The position numbers and the translations under genes are program-made. The notes below the pieces were generated by a model. It saw only the letters and a list, made by a program, of their open reading frames with translations, did no database searches and was not told where the DNA came from. A DNA stretch of 64,000 bases. Origin: Gordonia asplenii. GTDB lineage: Bacteria > Actinomycetota > Actinomycetes > Mycobacteriales > Mycobacteriaceae. Shown here piece after piece: positions 48,976-57,538 of the stretch. Numbering within the stretch: position 1 is the stretch's first letter; each line of letters opens with the position of its first letter. The DNA lies in assembly GCF_012933505.1 (NCBI RefSeq), contig NZ_JABBNB010000010.1:120908-184907 (forward strand), given 5' to 3'.

Positions 48976-49311
48976 TCAGGTGTCGAAACCGTAGTCGCGC
49001 TCGACTCTCGCGACGCGCACCCGGTAGGACGAATACCACCGTTGCCTGCCGTTGCGCTGCGCGACGAGGTGTTCGGCTTGCCTCTTCCAGTGGGCGACGT
49101 CGTCGAGGGTCTGCCAATACGAGACGGTGATGCCCGGCGCATCCTCCCCGACGCCGCGAGCGGACTCGACGCCGAGGTAACCCGGCATGGTGGCCGCCAA
49201 TTCCATCCGCTGCGCCGTCTGGGCGTATCCGTCGTCGCCCAGCGTGCGCAGCGAGCTGAAAATCACTGCGTAATAGGGTGTTTCGAATCGGTCGTCCGGA
49301 AAGTCCGTCAC
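48976..49311 (-). CDS. antibiotic biosynthesis monooxygenase-like (ABM) protein
   Basis: A 111-residue ferredoxin-fold protein of the ABM type. The segments YYAVIFSSLRTLGD, MPGYLGVESARG and ITVSYWQTLDDVAHWKRQAEHLVAQ match the family. The GTG overlaps the upstream oxidase stop (GTGA), so it is the third gene of a coupled three-gene unit. It may act as a monooxygenase or as a small binding protein. Confidence 0.84.
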   Translation of the reverse strand: MTDFPDDRFETPYYAVIFSSLRTLGDDGYAQTAQRMELAATMPGYLGVESARGVGEDAPGITVSYWQTLDDVAHWKRQAEHLVAQRNGRQRWYSSYRVRVARVERDYGFDT

Positions 49312-50669
49312 CACAGCACTCCCGGGTTGAGACGCTCGTGCGGGTCGAGCGCGGCTCGGATGGCCTTCATCGCGGCGACGTCGGCCGGGTCGCGGGTCGA
49401 CATCCACCGCACCTTGTCCCGGCCGATACCGTGCTCGGCGCTCACGCTCCCGCCGGCATCGACGACGAGTTGCAGTGCGGCGTCGGCCAATTCGGTCTGC
49501 GCCGGCGCCGGCACGTCGAGGTAGTTGAGATGGATGTTGCCGTCGCCGATGTGGCCGAAGAAGATAGTGCGGCAGTCGTAGGTCTGCGCTTGCCCCAGTG
49601 CGGCAAGCGATTCCAGCGCCTGCGGCATACTCGCCCGCGGCAGCGAGACGTCCAGCTTGACCGGAACCGTCGTCGACGACGCCGCGATCGCGCCGGTGTG
49701 CCCCTCGCGGATCTCCCACAGTGCGCGGGCCGGCGCAGGCTCACCCACCGTGTCCACGATGCCCGCGACGTCGGAAACGGTCTGCACCACAAGCGATTCC
49801 AGGTCTGCGGGCCCCGCGACCTCGACCAGAACGTAGTACCTTGCACGGGCCTCGGTCGGCCTGCGGTGGCCGCGCTCGTGAAGGAGTTCGACGCCGGCCG
49901 ACGTCATGAGTTCGGCGGCCTCTATCCGAAGTCCCGAATTCTCCAGCCCGCGAAGGAGGTCGAACGCGACGGGCACGGCGTCGAGCGCCGCTACCAGAAC
50001 GAAGCTCGACGCCGCCGGCGTCCGCAGCGCGAACAGCACGCGGGTGATGACGGCGAGGGTTCCCTCGCTGCCGGCGAGCAGTCCGGGTAGGTCGTAGCCG
50101 ACGTTGTCCTTGACGACGCGTTTCCAGCGTCGAAGGACGGTTCCGTCGGCCAGCACCGCCTCGACTCCCCGGACCTGAGCCCGCGCGTCGCCGTGGCGGA
50201 TCATGTGGATGCCACCCGCGTTCGTCGCGACGATCCCGCCCGCGGTTGCGCTGTCCCGGGAGGCGAGGTCGATGCCGAACGTCAACCCGACTTTCGCTGC
50301 GCGCCGGGCGATTTCGGCGACGGTGACACCCGCCCCGACAGCTATGCAGCGGTCGATTTCATCGACCGCCTCGACGTCGGACAGCCGCGTGGTGCTCAAC
50401 ACGATGCGCGGCGCGTCGTCGTCGGGCGGGACCGATCCCCCGACCAGTCCGGTGTTGCCGCCTTGCGGGCAGATCGAGAGTCCGTGCACCGCACAGGCTT
50501 TCACGACATCGCTGACCTGATCAGTAGTCGCGGGTCGTACTACCGCCGACGCCCGGCCGGTTCGGCGCCCGGTCCAGTCGGTCAGGTACCGGGCGGTGGT
50601 GTCGGGGTCGGTGAGCACATGCGGGGCACCGACGATCGCCTGCAACGCGGTCAGCGCCCCGTCGGACAT
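49308..50669 (-). CDS. FAD-linked oxidase (GlcD/D-lactate dehydrogenase-like)
   Basis: A 453-residue flavoprotein. The FAD-binding PCMH domain has SICPQGGNTGLVGGSVP and the DLASRDSATAGGIVATNAGG loop; the C-terminal cap carries FFGHIGDGNIHLNYL and SAEHGIGRDKVRWM. It oxidises a 2-hydroxy acid, probably to a 2-oxo acid. The ATG overlaps the upstream OYE stop (ATGA). The coupled set suggests a shared degradation or detoxification step. Confidence 0.92.
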   Translation of the reverse strand: MSDGALTALQAIVGAPHVLTDPDTTARYLTDWTGRRTGRASAVVRPATTDQVSDVVKACAVHGLSICPQGGNTGLVGGSVPPDDDAPRIVLSTTRLSDVEAVDEIDRCIAVGAGVTVAEIARRAAKVGLTFGIDLASRDSATAGGIVATNAGGIHMIRHGDARAQVRGVEAVLADGTVLRRWKRVVKDNVGYDLPGLLAGSEGTLAVITRVLFALRTPAASSFVLVAALDAVPVAFDLLRGLENSGLRIEAAELMTSAGVELLHERGHRRPTEARARYYVLVEVAGPADLESLVVQTVSDVAGIVDTVGEPAPARALWEIREGHTGAIAASSTTVPVKLDVSLPRASMPQALESLAALGQAQTYDCRTIFFGHIGDGNIHLNYLDVPAPAQTELADAALQLVVDAGGSVSAEHGIGRDKVRWMSTRDPADVAAMKAIRAALDPHERLNPGVLW

Positions 50670-51772
50670 CAGACCAGCCGGGCTTGGAAGGAGACGTCGT
50701 AGTCGACGATGTCGTCGGCGCGGCCCTGCTCGTGCTTGTGCACCCAGTCGGGGTCGGAGAGCAACGCGCGTCCGATCGCGACGAGGTCGAACTGCTCGTC
50801 GTCGAATCCGGTGAGCAGCGAATCGATTCCGGCCGTGCGCGCCGCCGTCATCCCGACCCCGGCACGGTCGGCGAAGACCTTGTCGAGGCCCACCGATCCG
50901 ACCGTGATCGTCGGGACCGACGACAGTTTGCGGGTCCAGCCCGCGAGGGTCAGGTGCTCGTCGGCGTCGGGGAAGGCGACGTCGCCGAAGCGCCGGGTCG
51001 AGGCGTGCAGGATGTCGACGCCCGCCTCGGTGAGCGCGGTGACGATCTCTCCCAATTCGCCTGGCGTGTCGGCGATTCGGGCGTCGTACTGGTTGGACTT
51101 CCACTGCGAGAAGCGATAGATCACGGGAAAGTCGGGGCCGACGGCGGCACGGATGGCGCGGACCACCGCGGTCGGGAACGCGGTCGGCTCACCCCACTCG
51201 TCGGTGCGCCGATTGGTTGCGCGCCATAGGAATTGGTCGAGCAGGTAGCCGTGTGCGCCATGTAACTCCAGCGCGTCGAAGCCGACATCCACCGCGAACC
51301 GGGCCGCGGCGACATACGCCTCGATGAGCTTGTCGATGTCGTCGGCGGTCAGTGCCCGCCCGGCAGGCGTGCCGTCGAGCGCGAGTCCGGAGGGACTGAC
51401 CGACTCGACGTCGGGGTTGAACTTGGGCGTGGTGCCGCGGGCAATCCCGAGATGCCACAGCTGCGGTGCGATCTTCCCGCCCTCCGCATGAACTTGTTCG
51501 ACGACCTTCGCCCATCCGGCCGCCGCCTCGTCGCCGTACAGGTGCGGGATGCGCCGACCGGGCCCGACGGCGGGGTCGGGGATGTAGGAGCCCTCGGTGA
51601 TGATCAGCCCGACGCCACCGGCGGCCCGCTTGCGGTAATACTCGGCGACGTCGTCGCCGGGGACACCGCCCGGTGAGAACATCCGGGTCATCGGCGCCAT
51701 GACGATGCGGTTGCGCAGGGTCAGATTCCGCGAGGTGAAGGGGGCGAGCAGTCCGGCGAAGCTGTGGGTCAT
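50669..51772 (-). CDS. NADH:flavin oxidoreductase/Old Yellow Enzyme
   Basis: A 367-residue FMN enzyme. The barrel start is NRIVMAPMTRMFSPGG, QLWHLG follows, the active-site motif is LHGAHGYLLDQFLWRATNRRTDEWG and the phosphate-binding end is VAIGRALLSDPDW. It reduces activated alkenes using NAD(P)H. It is the first gene of an operon with a FAD oxidase and an ABM protein, all overlapping by four bases. The upstream NmrA-like gene is 29 bp away. Confidence 0.93.
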   Translation of the reverse strand: MTHSFAGLLAPFTSRNLTLRNRIVMAPMTRMFSPGGVPGDDVAEYYRKRAAGGVGLIITEGSYIPDPAVGPGRRIPHLYGDEAAAGWAKVVEQVHAEGGKIAPQLWHLGIARGTTPKFNPDVESVSPSGLALDGTPAGRALTADDIDKLIEAYVAAARFAVDVGFDALELHGAHGYLLDQFLWRATNRRTDEWGEPTAFPTAVVRAIRAAVGPDFPVIYRFSQWKSNQYDARIADTPGELGEIVTALTEAGVDILHASTRRFGDVAFPDADEHLTLAGWTRKLSSVPTITVGSVGLDKVFADRAGVGMTAARTAGIDSLLTGFDDEQFDLVAIGRALLSDPDWVHKHEQGRADDIVDYDVSFQARLV

Positions 51773-51801
51773 GCGGGAGTTCCTTCGGTTGAGTCGGCGG
51801 T

Positions 51802-52470
51802 TCAGTTGGAGCGGGAGGAGGCCAGAGCGTCGGCGACGGGAGTCGGGCCGTCGTTGAATTCGACGATTGCTCCGACCGTAGCGGGTGTCGCGAGAGTTGC
51901 TGCGATCACCTCGGCGACGGTGGATCGGCGGACCGAGCCCTTGTCGATCGGATGTGCCGCGGTGTTGACGGCGATGGAGCCGGCGTCGGGCTCGTCGCTG
52001 AGCCGGCTCGGCCGCAAGATGGTCCAGTCGAGGTCAGTCTGCTCCAACGCGGCATCGGCAGCGGATTTCGCCTGGGCGTATGGATAGAACGAGTTGTCTT
52101 CTGGCACACCGTGATCGGGACCGGCTCCAAAATACGACACCATGACGTAGCGGCGTACGCCCGCCGTGGTCGCGGCCGCAAAGGAGGCGATTGCGGCATC
52201 CCGATCCACGGCGTAGGTACGTGCGGGGTTGCCGCCGCCTGCCCCCGCCGACCAGACCACGGCGTCGAATCCGCGCAGCGCGTCGGCGAGCTCGGCGGGA
52301 CCGGCGTTCTCGACGTCGAGCACGAGCGGCGCTGCGCCGGTGGCCTCGATGTCGGCGGAATGGTCGGGGTTGCGGATGATCGACGTCACGGCGTCGCCCC
52401 GAGCGCTCAACAATCGCGCCGCCTTCAGCGCGATCTTGCCGTGTCCGCCGATGATGGCCACTTTCGTCAT
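51802..52470 (-). CDS. NAD(P)-binding NmrA/SDR-like protein
   Basis: A 222-residue atypical SDR. The nucleotide motif is VAIIGGHGKIALKAARLLSARG at residues 4-25. The catalytic Tyr-Lys region may be FYPYAQAKSAADAAL. This family often senses or uses NAD(P)H in redox stress. The ATG has a GGAGC site upstream. It is divergent from a MarR gene with an inverted repeat between them, so MarR probably controls it. Confidence 0.88.
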   Translation of the reverse strand: MTKVAIIGGHGKIALKAARLLSARGDAVTSIIRNPDHSADIEATGAAPLVLDVENAGPAELADALRGFDAVVWSAGAGGGNPARTYAVDRDAAIASFAAATTAGVRRYVMVSYFGAGPDHGVPEDNSFYPYAQAKSAADAALEQTDLDWTILRPSRLSDEPDAGSIAVNTAAHPIDKGSVRRSTVAEVIAATLATPATVGAIVEFNDGPTPVADALASSRSN

Positions 52471-52578
52471 GGGTCTGCTCCGTCTCGAATCGTGGGGTTG
52501 CGTACTCGTGGGTGCAACGCGGTCAGACCCGGCGGGCATTCCTCAGCTCGGCTTTACGAATTGTTTACTTAGCTATCA

Positions 52579-52596
52579 GCAACTAATAATGGTTGC
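52579..52596. promoter_or_regulatory. GCAAC-N8-GTTGC inverted repeat, likely MarR operator
   Basis: Perfect 5-bp arms, 18 bp in all, in the divergent region between the NmrA-like gene and marR, 26 bp before the MarR start. This is the size and symmetry of MarR sites. Confidence 0.6.
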
Positions 52597-52622
52597 ATCG
52601 AACATCTATTGGAAGCAGCGAA

Positions 52623-53099
52623 ATGACGATCTCACCTCAGCCGTCGAGCGCCGCACACCTGTATCACAACCTGGTTCGGATCAGCCGTTCACTGCGCGCA
52701 AGCGGGACGGGTGGCCTGAGCGCGGGGTCGTCGTCGGCGTTGTGGACCATCGTCAACAATCCCCCGCTCCGCTTGTGCGACATCGCCGACCGGGAGTCCG
52801 TCGCGGCTCCGACGATGTCGCGTGTGGTGGCGGGACTGGAGAACGACGGCTTCGTGCGGCGCATCGTCGACCCCGAGGACGGCCGCGCACGACTGTTCAG
52901 CGCGACGCCTGCCGGCGTCGAACTGATCACCGACGCCCGGTCTCGCAAAGCTCAGGTCTTGTCCGCGGCCATCGCGGATCTGTCCGACGCAGAGCGTGCC
53001 CGGGTTCATGAGGGACTGGAAATTCTTGCCCGAGCACTGACCACAAACCGTTGCACCGACACTGACAGCCGCGCACGACACAACGACGAGGAATCATGA
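52623..53099 (+). CDS. MarR family regulator
   Basis: A 158-residue winged-helix regulator. The recognition region is LRLCDIADRESVAAPTMSRVVAGLENDGFVRR and the wing is VDPEDGRARLFSATPAG. The ATG at 52623 is preferred to an upstream one at 52593. Its stop overlaps the DHA2 transporter start (ATGA), so repressor and pump are made together. It is likely derepressed by the exported compound. Confidence 0.92.
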   Translation: MTISPQPSSAAHLYHNLVRISRSLRASGTGGLSAGSSSALWTIVNNPPLRLCDIADRESVAAPTMSRVVAGLENDGFVRRIVDPEDGRARLFSATPAGVELITDARSRKAQVLSAAIADLSDAERARVHEGLEILARALTTNRCTDTDSRARHNDEES

Positions 53100-54874
53100 C
53101 AACGACTTCAGCCGCACCGCCCGCGGACTCGCACTACAAGTGGATCGCCCTGTCCAACACCACACTGGGCATGCTGATCGCGACCATCAACTCATCGATC
53201 GTGCTGATCGCGCTGCCCGACATCTTCAAGGGCATCCACCTCAATCCGCTCGAGCCCGGCAACACCAGCTACCTGCTGTGGATGATGATGGGCTTCCTCG
53301 TGGTGACCGCGGTGCTCGTGGTCAGCTTCGGGCGGCTCGGCGACATGTTCGGCCGCGCCCGCATGTACAACATGGGCTTCGCCATCTTCACGGTGTCGTC
53401 GGTCATGCTGGCCATCACCTGGTTCGACGGCGCGGAGGCCGCCATCTGGCTGATCTTCTGGCGCGTCATCCAGGGCGTCGGCGGCGCATTCCTGATGGCC
53501 AACTCGTCGGCGATCCTCACCGACGCCTTCCCGGCGAACCAGCGTGGTCTCGCGCTGGGCATCAACGGCGTCGCGGCCATCGCCGGCTCCTTCCTCGGCC
53601 TGCTCGTCGGCGGTGTGCTGGCGCCGGTGCAGTGGCACTACATCTTCCTCGTGTCGGTGCCGTTCGGCGTGATCGGAACGGTGTGGGCGTACCTGAAGCT
53701 GCGCGATACAGGTGTGCGCAAGCACGCGAAGATGGACTGGTGGGGCAACGCGACGTTCGCGATCGGCCTCGTCGCGGTGCTCGTCGGAATCACCTACGGC
53801 ATTCAGCCCCACGGAACGTCGCAGATGGGCTGGAGTAGCCCGATGGTGTTGTCCTGCCTGATCGGTGGACTGATCGTGTTGACCGCGTTCGTCATCATCG
53901 AGACCCGCGTCGAGAGCCCGCTGTTCAGTCTGGGACTGTTCAAGAACCGGTCGTTCCTCTTCGGCAACATTGCCAACCTGATGGCGTCGATCGGCCGCGG
54001 TGGCCTCCAGTTCATTCTGATCATCTGGCTGCAGGGCATCTGGCTTCCGCAGCACGGCTACGACTTCTCGCAGACTCCCCTGTGGGCCGGCATCTACATG
54101 GTGCCGATGACCATCGGCTTCCTGGTGTCCGCACCGGTGTCGGGTGCGCTGTCCGACCGCCTCGGCACCAAGTGGTTCACCACCGTCGGCATGCTGCTGA
54201 CCGCGGGAACCTTCGCGGCGCTGATCGCCCTGCCCGTCGACTTCGCCTATCCCGCGTTCGCGGTCATCCTGCTGCTCAACGGAATCGGCATGGGCCTGTT
54301 CGCGTCGCCGAACCGCGCGGAAGTGATGAACAGTCTGCCCGCCGACCAGCGCGGCTCCGGCTCGGGCATGATGACCACCTTCCAGAACGCAGCCATGGTG
54401 CTGTCCATCGGCCTGTTCTTCTCGCTGATGATCGCCGGTCTGGCCGACAACCTGCCGGGCACGATGAGCACGGGGCTGACCGCCAACGGTGTTCCCGCGG
54501 CGCAGGCTCACGAGATCGCGTCGCTGCCCGCGGTCGCCGTGCTGTTCGCGGCGTTCCTCGGCTACAACCCCGTGCAGCAGTTGCTCGGCCACAGCCTGCA
54601 CTCGCTGCCCGCGGCCAACCAGGCCCACCTGACCGGGTTGGACTTCTTTCCCCACCTCATCTCGGCACCCTTCGCCGACGGCCTGTCGGCGGCCTTCACG
54701 TTCGCAATCGTGTGCTGCATCCTCGGCGCGGTGGCATCGTTGTTCACCGGACGGCCGAAGTCAGCCGAACCTGCCGAACGACACAGCGTCGGCGAGGAGC
54801 TGGCCGCGGTCGCGGCGGACGCCACGATGGAGAGCCCGGGCGAGCTGATCGACGAGCCGACCACAGCGCGGTAA
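53096..54874 (+). CDS. DHA2 family MFS multidrug exporter (EmrB/QacA type)
   Basis: A 592-residue exporter with about 14 transmembrane helices. Markers: TLGMLIATINSSIVLIALPDI in helix 1, GRLGDMFGRARMY motif A, and a long hydrophilic C-terminal tail (about 50 residues, acidic). It follows MarR in a coupled operon. It probably removes hydrophobic drugs or metabolites by proton antiport. A strong terminator lies 23 bp after the stop. Confidence 0.94.
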   Translation: MTTTSAAPPADSHYKWIALSNTTLGMLIATINSSIVLIALPDIFKGIHLNPLEPGNTSYLLWMMMGFLVVTAVLVVSFGRLGDMFGRARMYNMGFAIFTVSSVMLAITWFDGAEAAIWLIFWRVIQGVGGAFLMANSSAILTDAFPANQRGLALGINGVAAIAGSFLGLLVGGVLAPVQWHYIFLVSVPFGVIGTVWAYLKLRDTGVRKHAKMDWWGNATFAIGLVAVLVGITYGIQPHGTSQMGWSSPMVLSCLIGGLIVLTAFVIIETRVESPLFSLGLFKNRSFLFGNIANLMASIGRGGLQFILIIWLQGIWLPQHGYDFSQTPLWAGIYMVPMTIGFLVSAPVSGALSDRLGTKWFTTVGMLLTAGTFAALIALPVDFAYPAFAVILLLNGIGMGLFASPNRAEVMNSLPADQRGSGSGMMTTFQNAAMVLSIGLFFSLMIAGLADNLPGTMSTGLTANGVPAAQAHEIASLPAVAVLFAAFLGYNPVQQLLGHSLHSLPAANQAHLTGLDFFPHLISAPFADGLSAAFTFAIVCCILGAVASLFTGRPKSAEPAERHSVGEELAAVAADATMESPGELIDEPTTAR

Positions 54875-54896
54875 GTCGCGGCCGTCCCGAGGATTC

Positions 54897-54964
54897 ACCT
54901 CGTGGGCTCGGATTGACCTCTCCAGGATGCGAGGTGAATCCGAGCCCACGAGGTGTTTCTCTTT
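54897..54964 (+). terminator. strong intrinsic terminator after the DHA2 exporter
   Basis: Perfect 18-bp arms (54897-54914, 54937-54954, starting ACCTCGTGGGCTCGG) with a 22-nt loop, then TTTCTCTTTC. The rest of the 301-bp spacer to the next gene carries the promoter region of the Rieske operon. Confidence 0.9.
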
Positions 54965-55050
54965 CCCGCCTCCGTCGCCGATCCATCCATAACCTGCGCG
55001 ATGCGCAGGAACTGAACCAGATCGCAACGCAATAGATTCACCAAACCTCC

Positions 55051-55122
55051 TTGCGTCACGCAATTCACCATGTTAGCGTGATCACACCACGCAAACAGTG
55101 GTTGATATTCGATTCAGCTAAC
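55051..55122. promoter_or_regulatory. palindromes upstream of the oxygenase operon
   Basis: TTGCGTCACGCAA (55051-55063) is a perfect 13-bp palindrome. GCGTG-N7-CACGC (55076-55092) overlaps it in motif, and GTTAGC (55072-55077) pairs with GCTAAC (55117-55122). They sit 54 to 125 bp before the first gene, so they are good candidates for operators. The binding protein is not identified. Confidence 0.5.
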
Positions 55123-55175
55123 GGCATGCGCAGCGTCGCCCCGCCGAAAGCGTGAAACGCGCGAGGAGCCTGCAC

Positions 55176-56000
55176 ATGGCAACCACCCCGACTTGGCCCG
55201 GCGGCAAATCTGCCGCGGTCTCACTCACCTTCGACGTCGACGCCGAAGCCGGCTGGCTCGGCGAGGGTGCGGAATACGCCCGACGCCTGACGATCCTGTC
55301 CGAGGCGCGCTACGGCGTCACCCGTGGCGTCCCGCGGATCCTCGATCTGCTTGCCCGCCACGACATTCCGGCCACCTTCTTCGTTCCCGGTCACACTGCG
55401 GAAATCCACGACGGGCTGGTGCAGACCCTGCTCGACGCCGGGCACGAGGTCGCACACCACGGCTACTTGCACCTACGCAGCGACAAGGTCAGCGCCACCG
55501 ATCAGGTCGAAGAGATCGATCGCGGCCTGGACGCGCTGGCGAAGGCCGGTGCCCCGGCTCCGCGCGGGTACCGCTCCACCTCGTGGGAACTGACCCCGGA
55601 GACCTTCGAACTGCTCGTCGACCGTGGGTTCGCCTACGACTCGAGCTGCATGGGCGACGACCGCCCCTACGTCGAACACTGGGAGGGCCAGTCCATCCTG
55701 GAGATTCCGGTCCACTGGTCGCTCGACGACTGGCCGCGATTCGGCTGGAACATCGACGGCGGCGGCAACGTCGCCGACCCGGCCGAGATGACCCGCACCT
55801 GGATCAGCGAGTTCGAATCGGCCCGCGCGGAAGGCCGCCACACCAGCTTCACCATGCACCCCGAAGTGATCGGACGCCCATACCGGCTGGCACACCTCGA
55901 GCGGGTCATCGAGCACATGGTCGCCTCCGACGACGTGCACTTCGCCCGCCTCGACGACATCGCCGCGACTGTCGCGCCGCGGCTGCTGGCCGCCCGATGA
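55176..56000 (+). CDS. polysaccharide deacetylase family hydrolase (imidase/PuuE-like)
   Basis: A 274-residue CE4-fold hydrolase. The metal-binding Asp pair is in SLTFDVDAEAG near residue 15, and the His pair is in HEVAHHGYLH near residue 95. The short, cytosolic form with no signal peptide resembles PuuE allantoinase and cyclic-imide hydrolases more than cell-wall deacetylases. It is the first gene of a five-gene operon with oxygenase parts. GAGGAG lies seven bases before the ATG. Confidence 0.85.
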   Translation: MATTPTWPGGKSAAVSLTFDVDAEAGWLGEGAEYARRLTILSEARYGVTRGVPRILDLLARHDIPATFFVPGHTAEIHDGLVQTLLDAGHEVAHHGYLHLRSDKVSATDQVEEIDRGLDALAKAGAPAPRGYRSTSWELTPETFELLVDRGFAYDSSCMGDDRPYVEHWEGQSILEIPVHWSLDDWPRFGWNIDGGGNVADPAEMTRTWISEFESARAEGRHTSFTMHPEVIGRPYRLAHLERVIEHMVASDDVHFARLDDIAATVAPRLLAAR

Positions 56001-57538
56001 CCGCGCCGGCCCGCCGATTCCGTTCCCGGGCAACCGAACCCACCGAGCGTGGCATCGAACTGGGCACCGCACACGGCACCGAGATCCGGACGTGCATCGC
56101 GGCCTACCAGCGGTTGTTCGACGACGCCGCGGGCACCGCCGTCGATCTCGAGTACTGGGGCTCGCTGGCCTGGGCGTCGATCACCGCCTGCGCACCCGCA
56201 CTCGCCCGAGAGATCGCCGGAATCGCCAGTGGCGCAAGAGTTTCAGTGAACTCAGTGGCCGCCATCAACGCCCGCACCGAGATCCTCGCGGCCGTCGGCG
56301 CCACGACGGCCGGTGAATGCTCGACCGTCGTCGCCCTGCATGACGACGCCGCGCCGACCGCCGTTCAGGCGTGGGACTGGTACTCCGAGCTCGCGCAATC
56401 GTGGTTCGTGTGGGAGATCCCGCACGCCGACGGCCGCCTCACCACCACCGTCACCGAGTACGGCATCGTCGGCAAGATCGGCGTCAACGACCGTGGACTC
56501 GGCGTGCACTTCAACATCCTGCATCACGACGCCGACGGCGTCGGGATCGGCGCTCCGGTACACGTGCTGGCCCGCAAAGTCCTCGACGACGCCGCCGACC
56601 TGAACCAGGCTCTGCTGACGCTGGCGGCCGCATCGGTGTCGGCATCGTCGTCGCTGACGCTGGTCGCCGCACGCGATGGCGAATCCGCGGCCGTCAGTGT
56701 GGAACTGAACCCGGCCGGCGTCGGCTACGCGCTCCCCGACTCCGCCGGACTACTCGTTCACACGAACCACTTCCTGCAGGCTGCGGCGGCGCAGGGACAC
56801 GACACCGAGCTGCGTAACGGCCCCGACACCGTGGTTCGCTACGACATGTTGCGTCGCCGGCTGGCCGGCCGCCACGACATCGGTGTGAACGAGGTTGTCG
56901 CAGCACTGAATTCACACCTGCTCGGCGGGGGCGCCACCTGCTGTCACCCCGATCGCGGCCTGCCCGCGACCTCGCATTTCGCGACGCTCGCCACCGTGGT
57001 GCTCGACGTCGAACACGGCACCCTGGCAGCCCACGACGGCGGTCCCTGCACATTCGAATCCCCTGCCCCAGAACAGTTTCCCGCCACAGAAGACCCCACC
57101 ACAGAACACACGGAGACAACCATGCTCAAACTCAAGCGCATCGACAACATGGACATCCTGACCACCGACGTCGACCGGCTCGTCGAGTTCTATCACGGAA
57201 CACTCGGGCTCGGCTTCCATCTGCCGTACGAGAAAGACGAGGAGTGGGCGGCCATCGACATGGGCAACCTCACCCTCTACATCTTCAAATCCGAGGTGGG
57301 CGAACATGCTCCGCGTCGTACCGCGATCAACGCCGACAACGCGCCGGGCTACGATTCGATCGCCTTCGAGATCGAGAACCTCGATGAGGCGGTGTCCGAA
57401 CTCGATGGCAAGGTCGAGTGGGTCGACGAGGAAGTGCAGTGGAAGCATCCCAGCGGCGCCTGGTACCGCTACCGTCCCTTCTTCGATCCGGACGGCAACA
57501 TGCTGTACGTGACCGAGCCGCATCGGGCCGACGCATGA
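55997..57538 (+). CDS. C45 acyltransferase/hydrolase fused to a VOC domain
   Basis: A 513-residue protein in one open frame. Residues 1-355 match C45 autoproteolytic acyltransferases (IAT-like): NARTEIL precedes the maturation site, where Cys of TAGECSTVVALH becomes the N-terminal nucleophile. Residues 356-375 are a Pro/Glu/Thr linker. Residues 376-513 form a VOC domain (MDILTTDVDRLVEFYHGTLGLGF, then PFFDPDGNMLYVTEPH). No stop separates the two, but an ATG at 57122 with GGAG upstream could also give free VOC protein. The ATG overlaps the deacetylase stop. Two separate genes joined by a lost stop is an alternative. Confidence 0.8.
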   Translation: MTAPARRFRSRATEPTERGIELGTAHGTEIRTCIAAYQRLFDDAAGTAVDLEYWGSLAWASITACAPALAREIAGIASGARVSVNSVAAINARTEILAAVGATTAGECSTVVALHDDAAPTAVQAWDWYSELAQSWFVWEIPHADGRLTTTVTEYGIVGKIGVNDRGLGVHFNILHHDADGVGIGAPVHVLARKVLDDAADLNQALLTLAAASVSASSSLTLVAARDGESAAVSVELNPAGVGYALPDSAGLLVHTNHFLQAAAAQGHDTELRNGPDTVVRYDMLRRRLAGRHDIGVNEVVAALNSHLLGGGATCCHPDRGLPATSHFATLATVVLDVEHGTLAAHDGGPCTFESPAPEQFPATEDPTTEHTETTMLKLKRIDNMDILTTDVDRLVEFYHGTLGLGFHLPYEKDEEWAAIDMGNLTLYIFKSEVGEHAPRRTAINADNAPGYDSIAFEIENLDEAVSELDGKVEWVDEEVQWKHPSGAWYRYRPFFDPDGNMLYVTEPHRADA

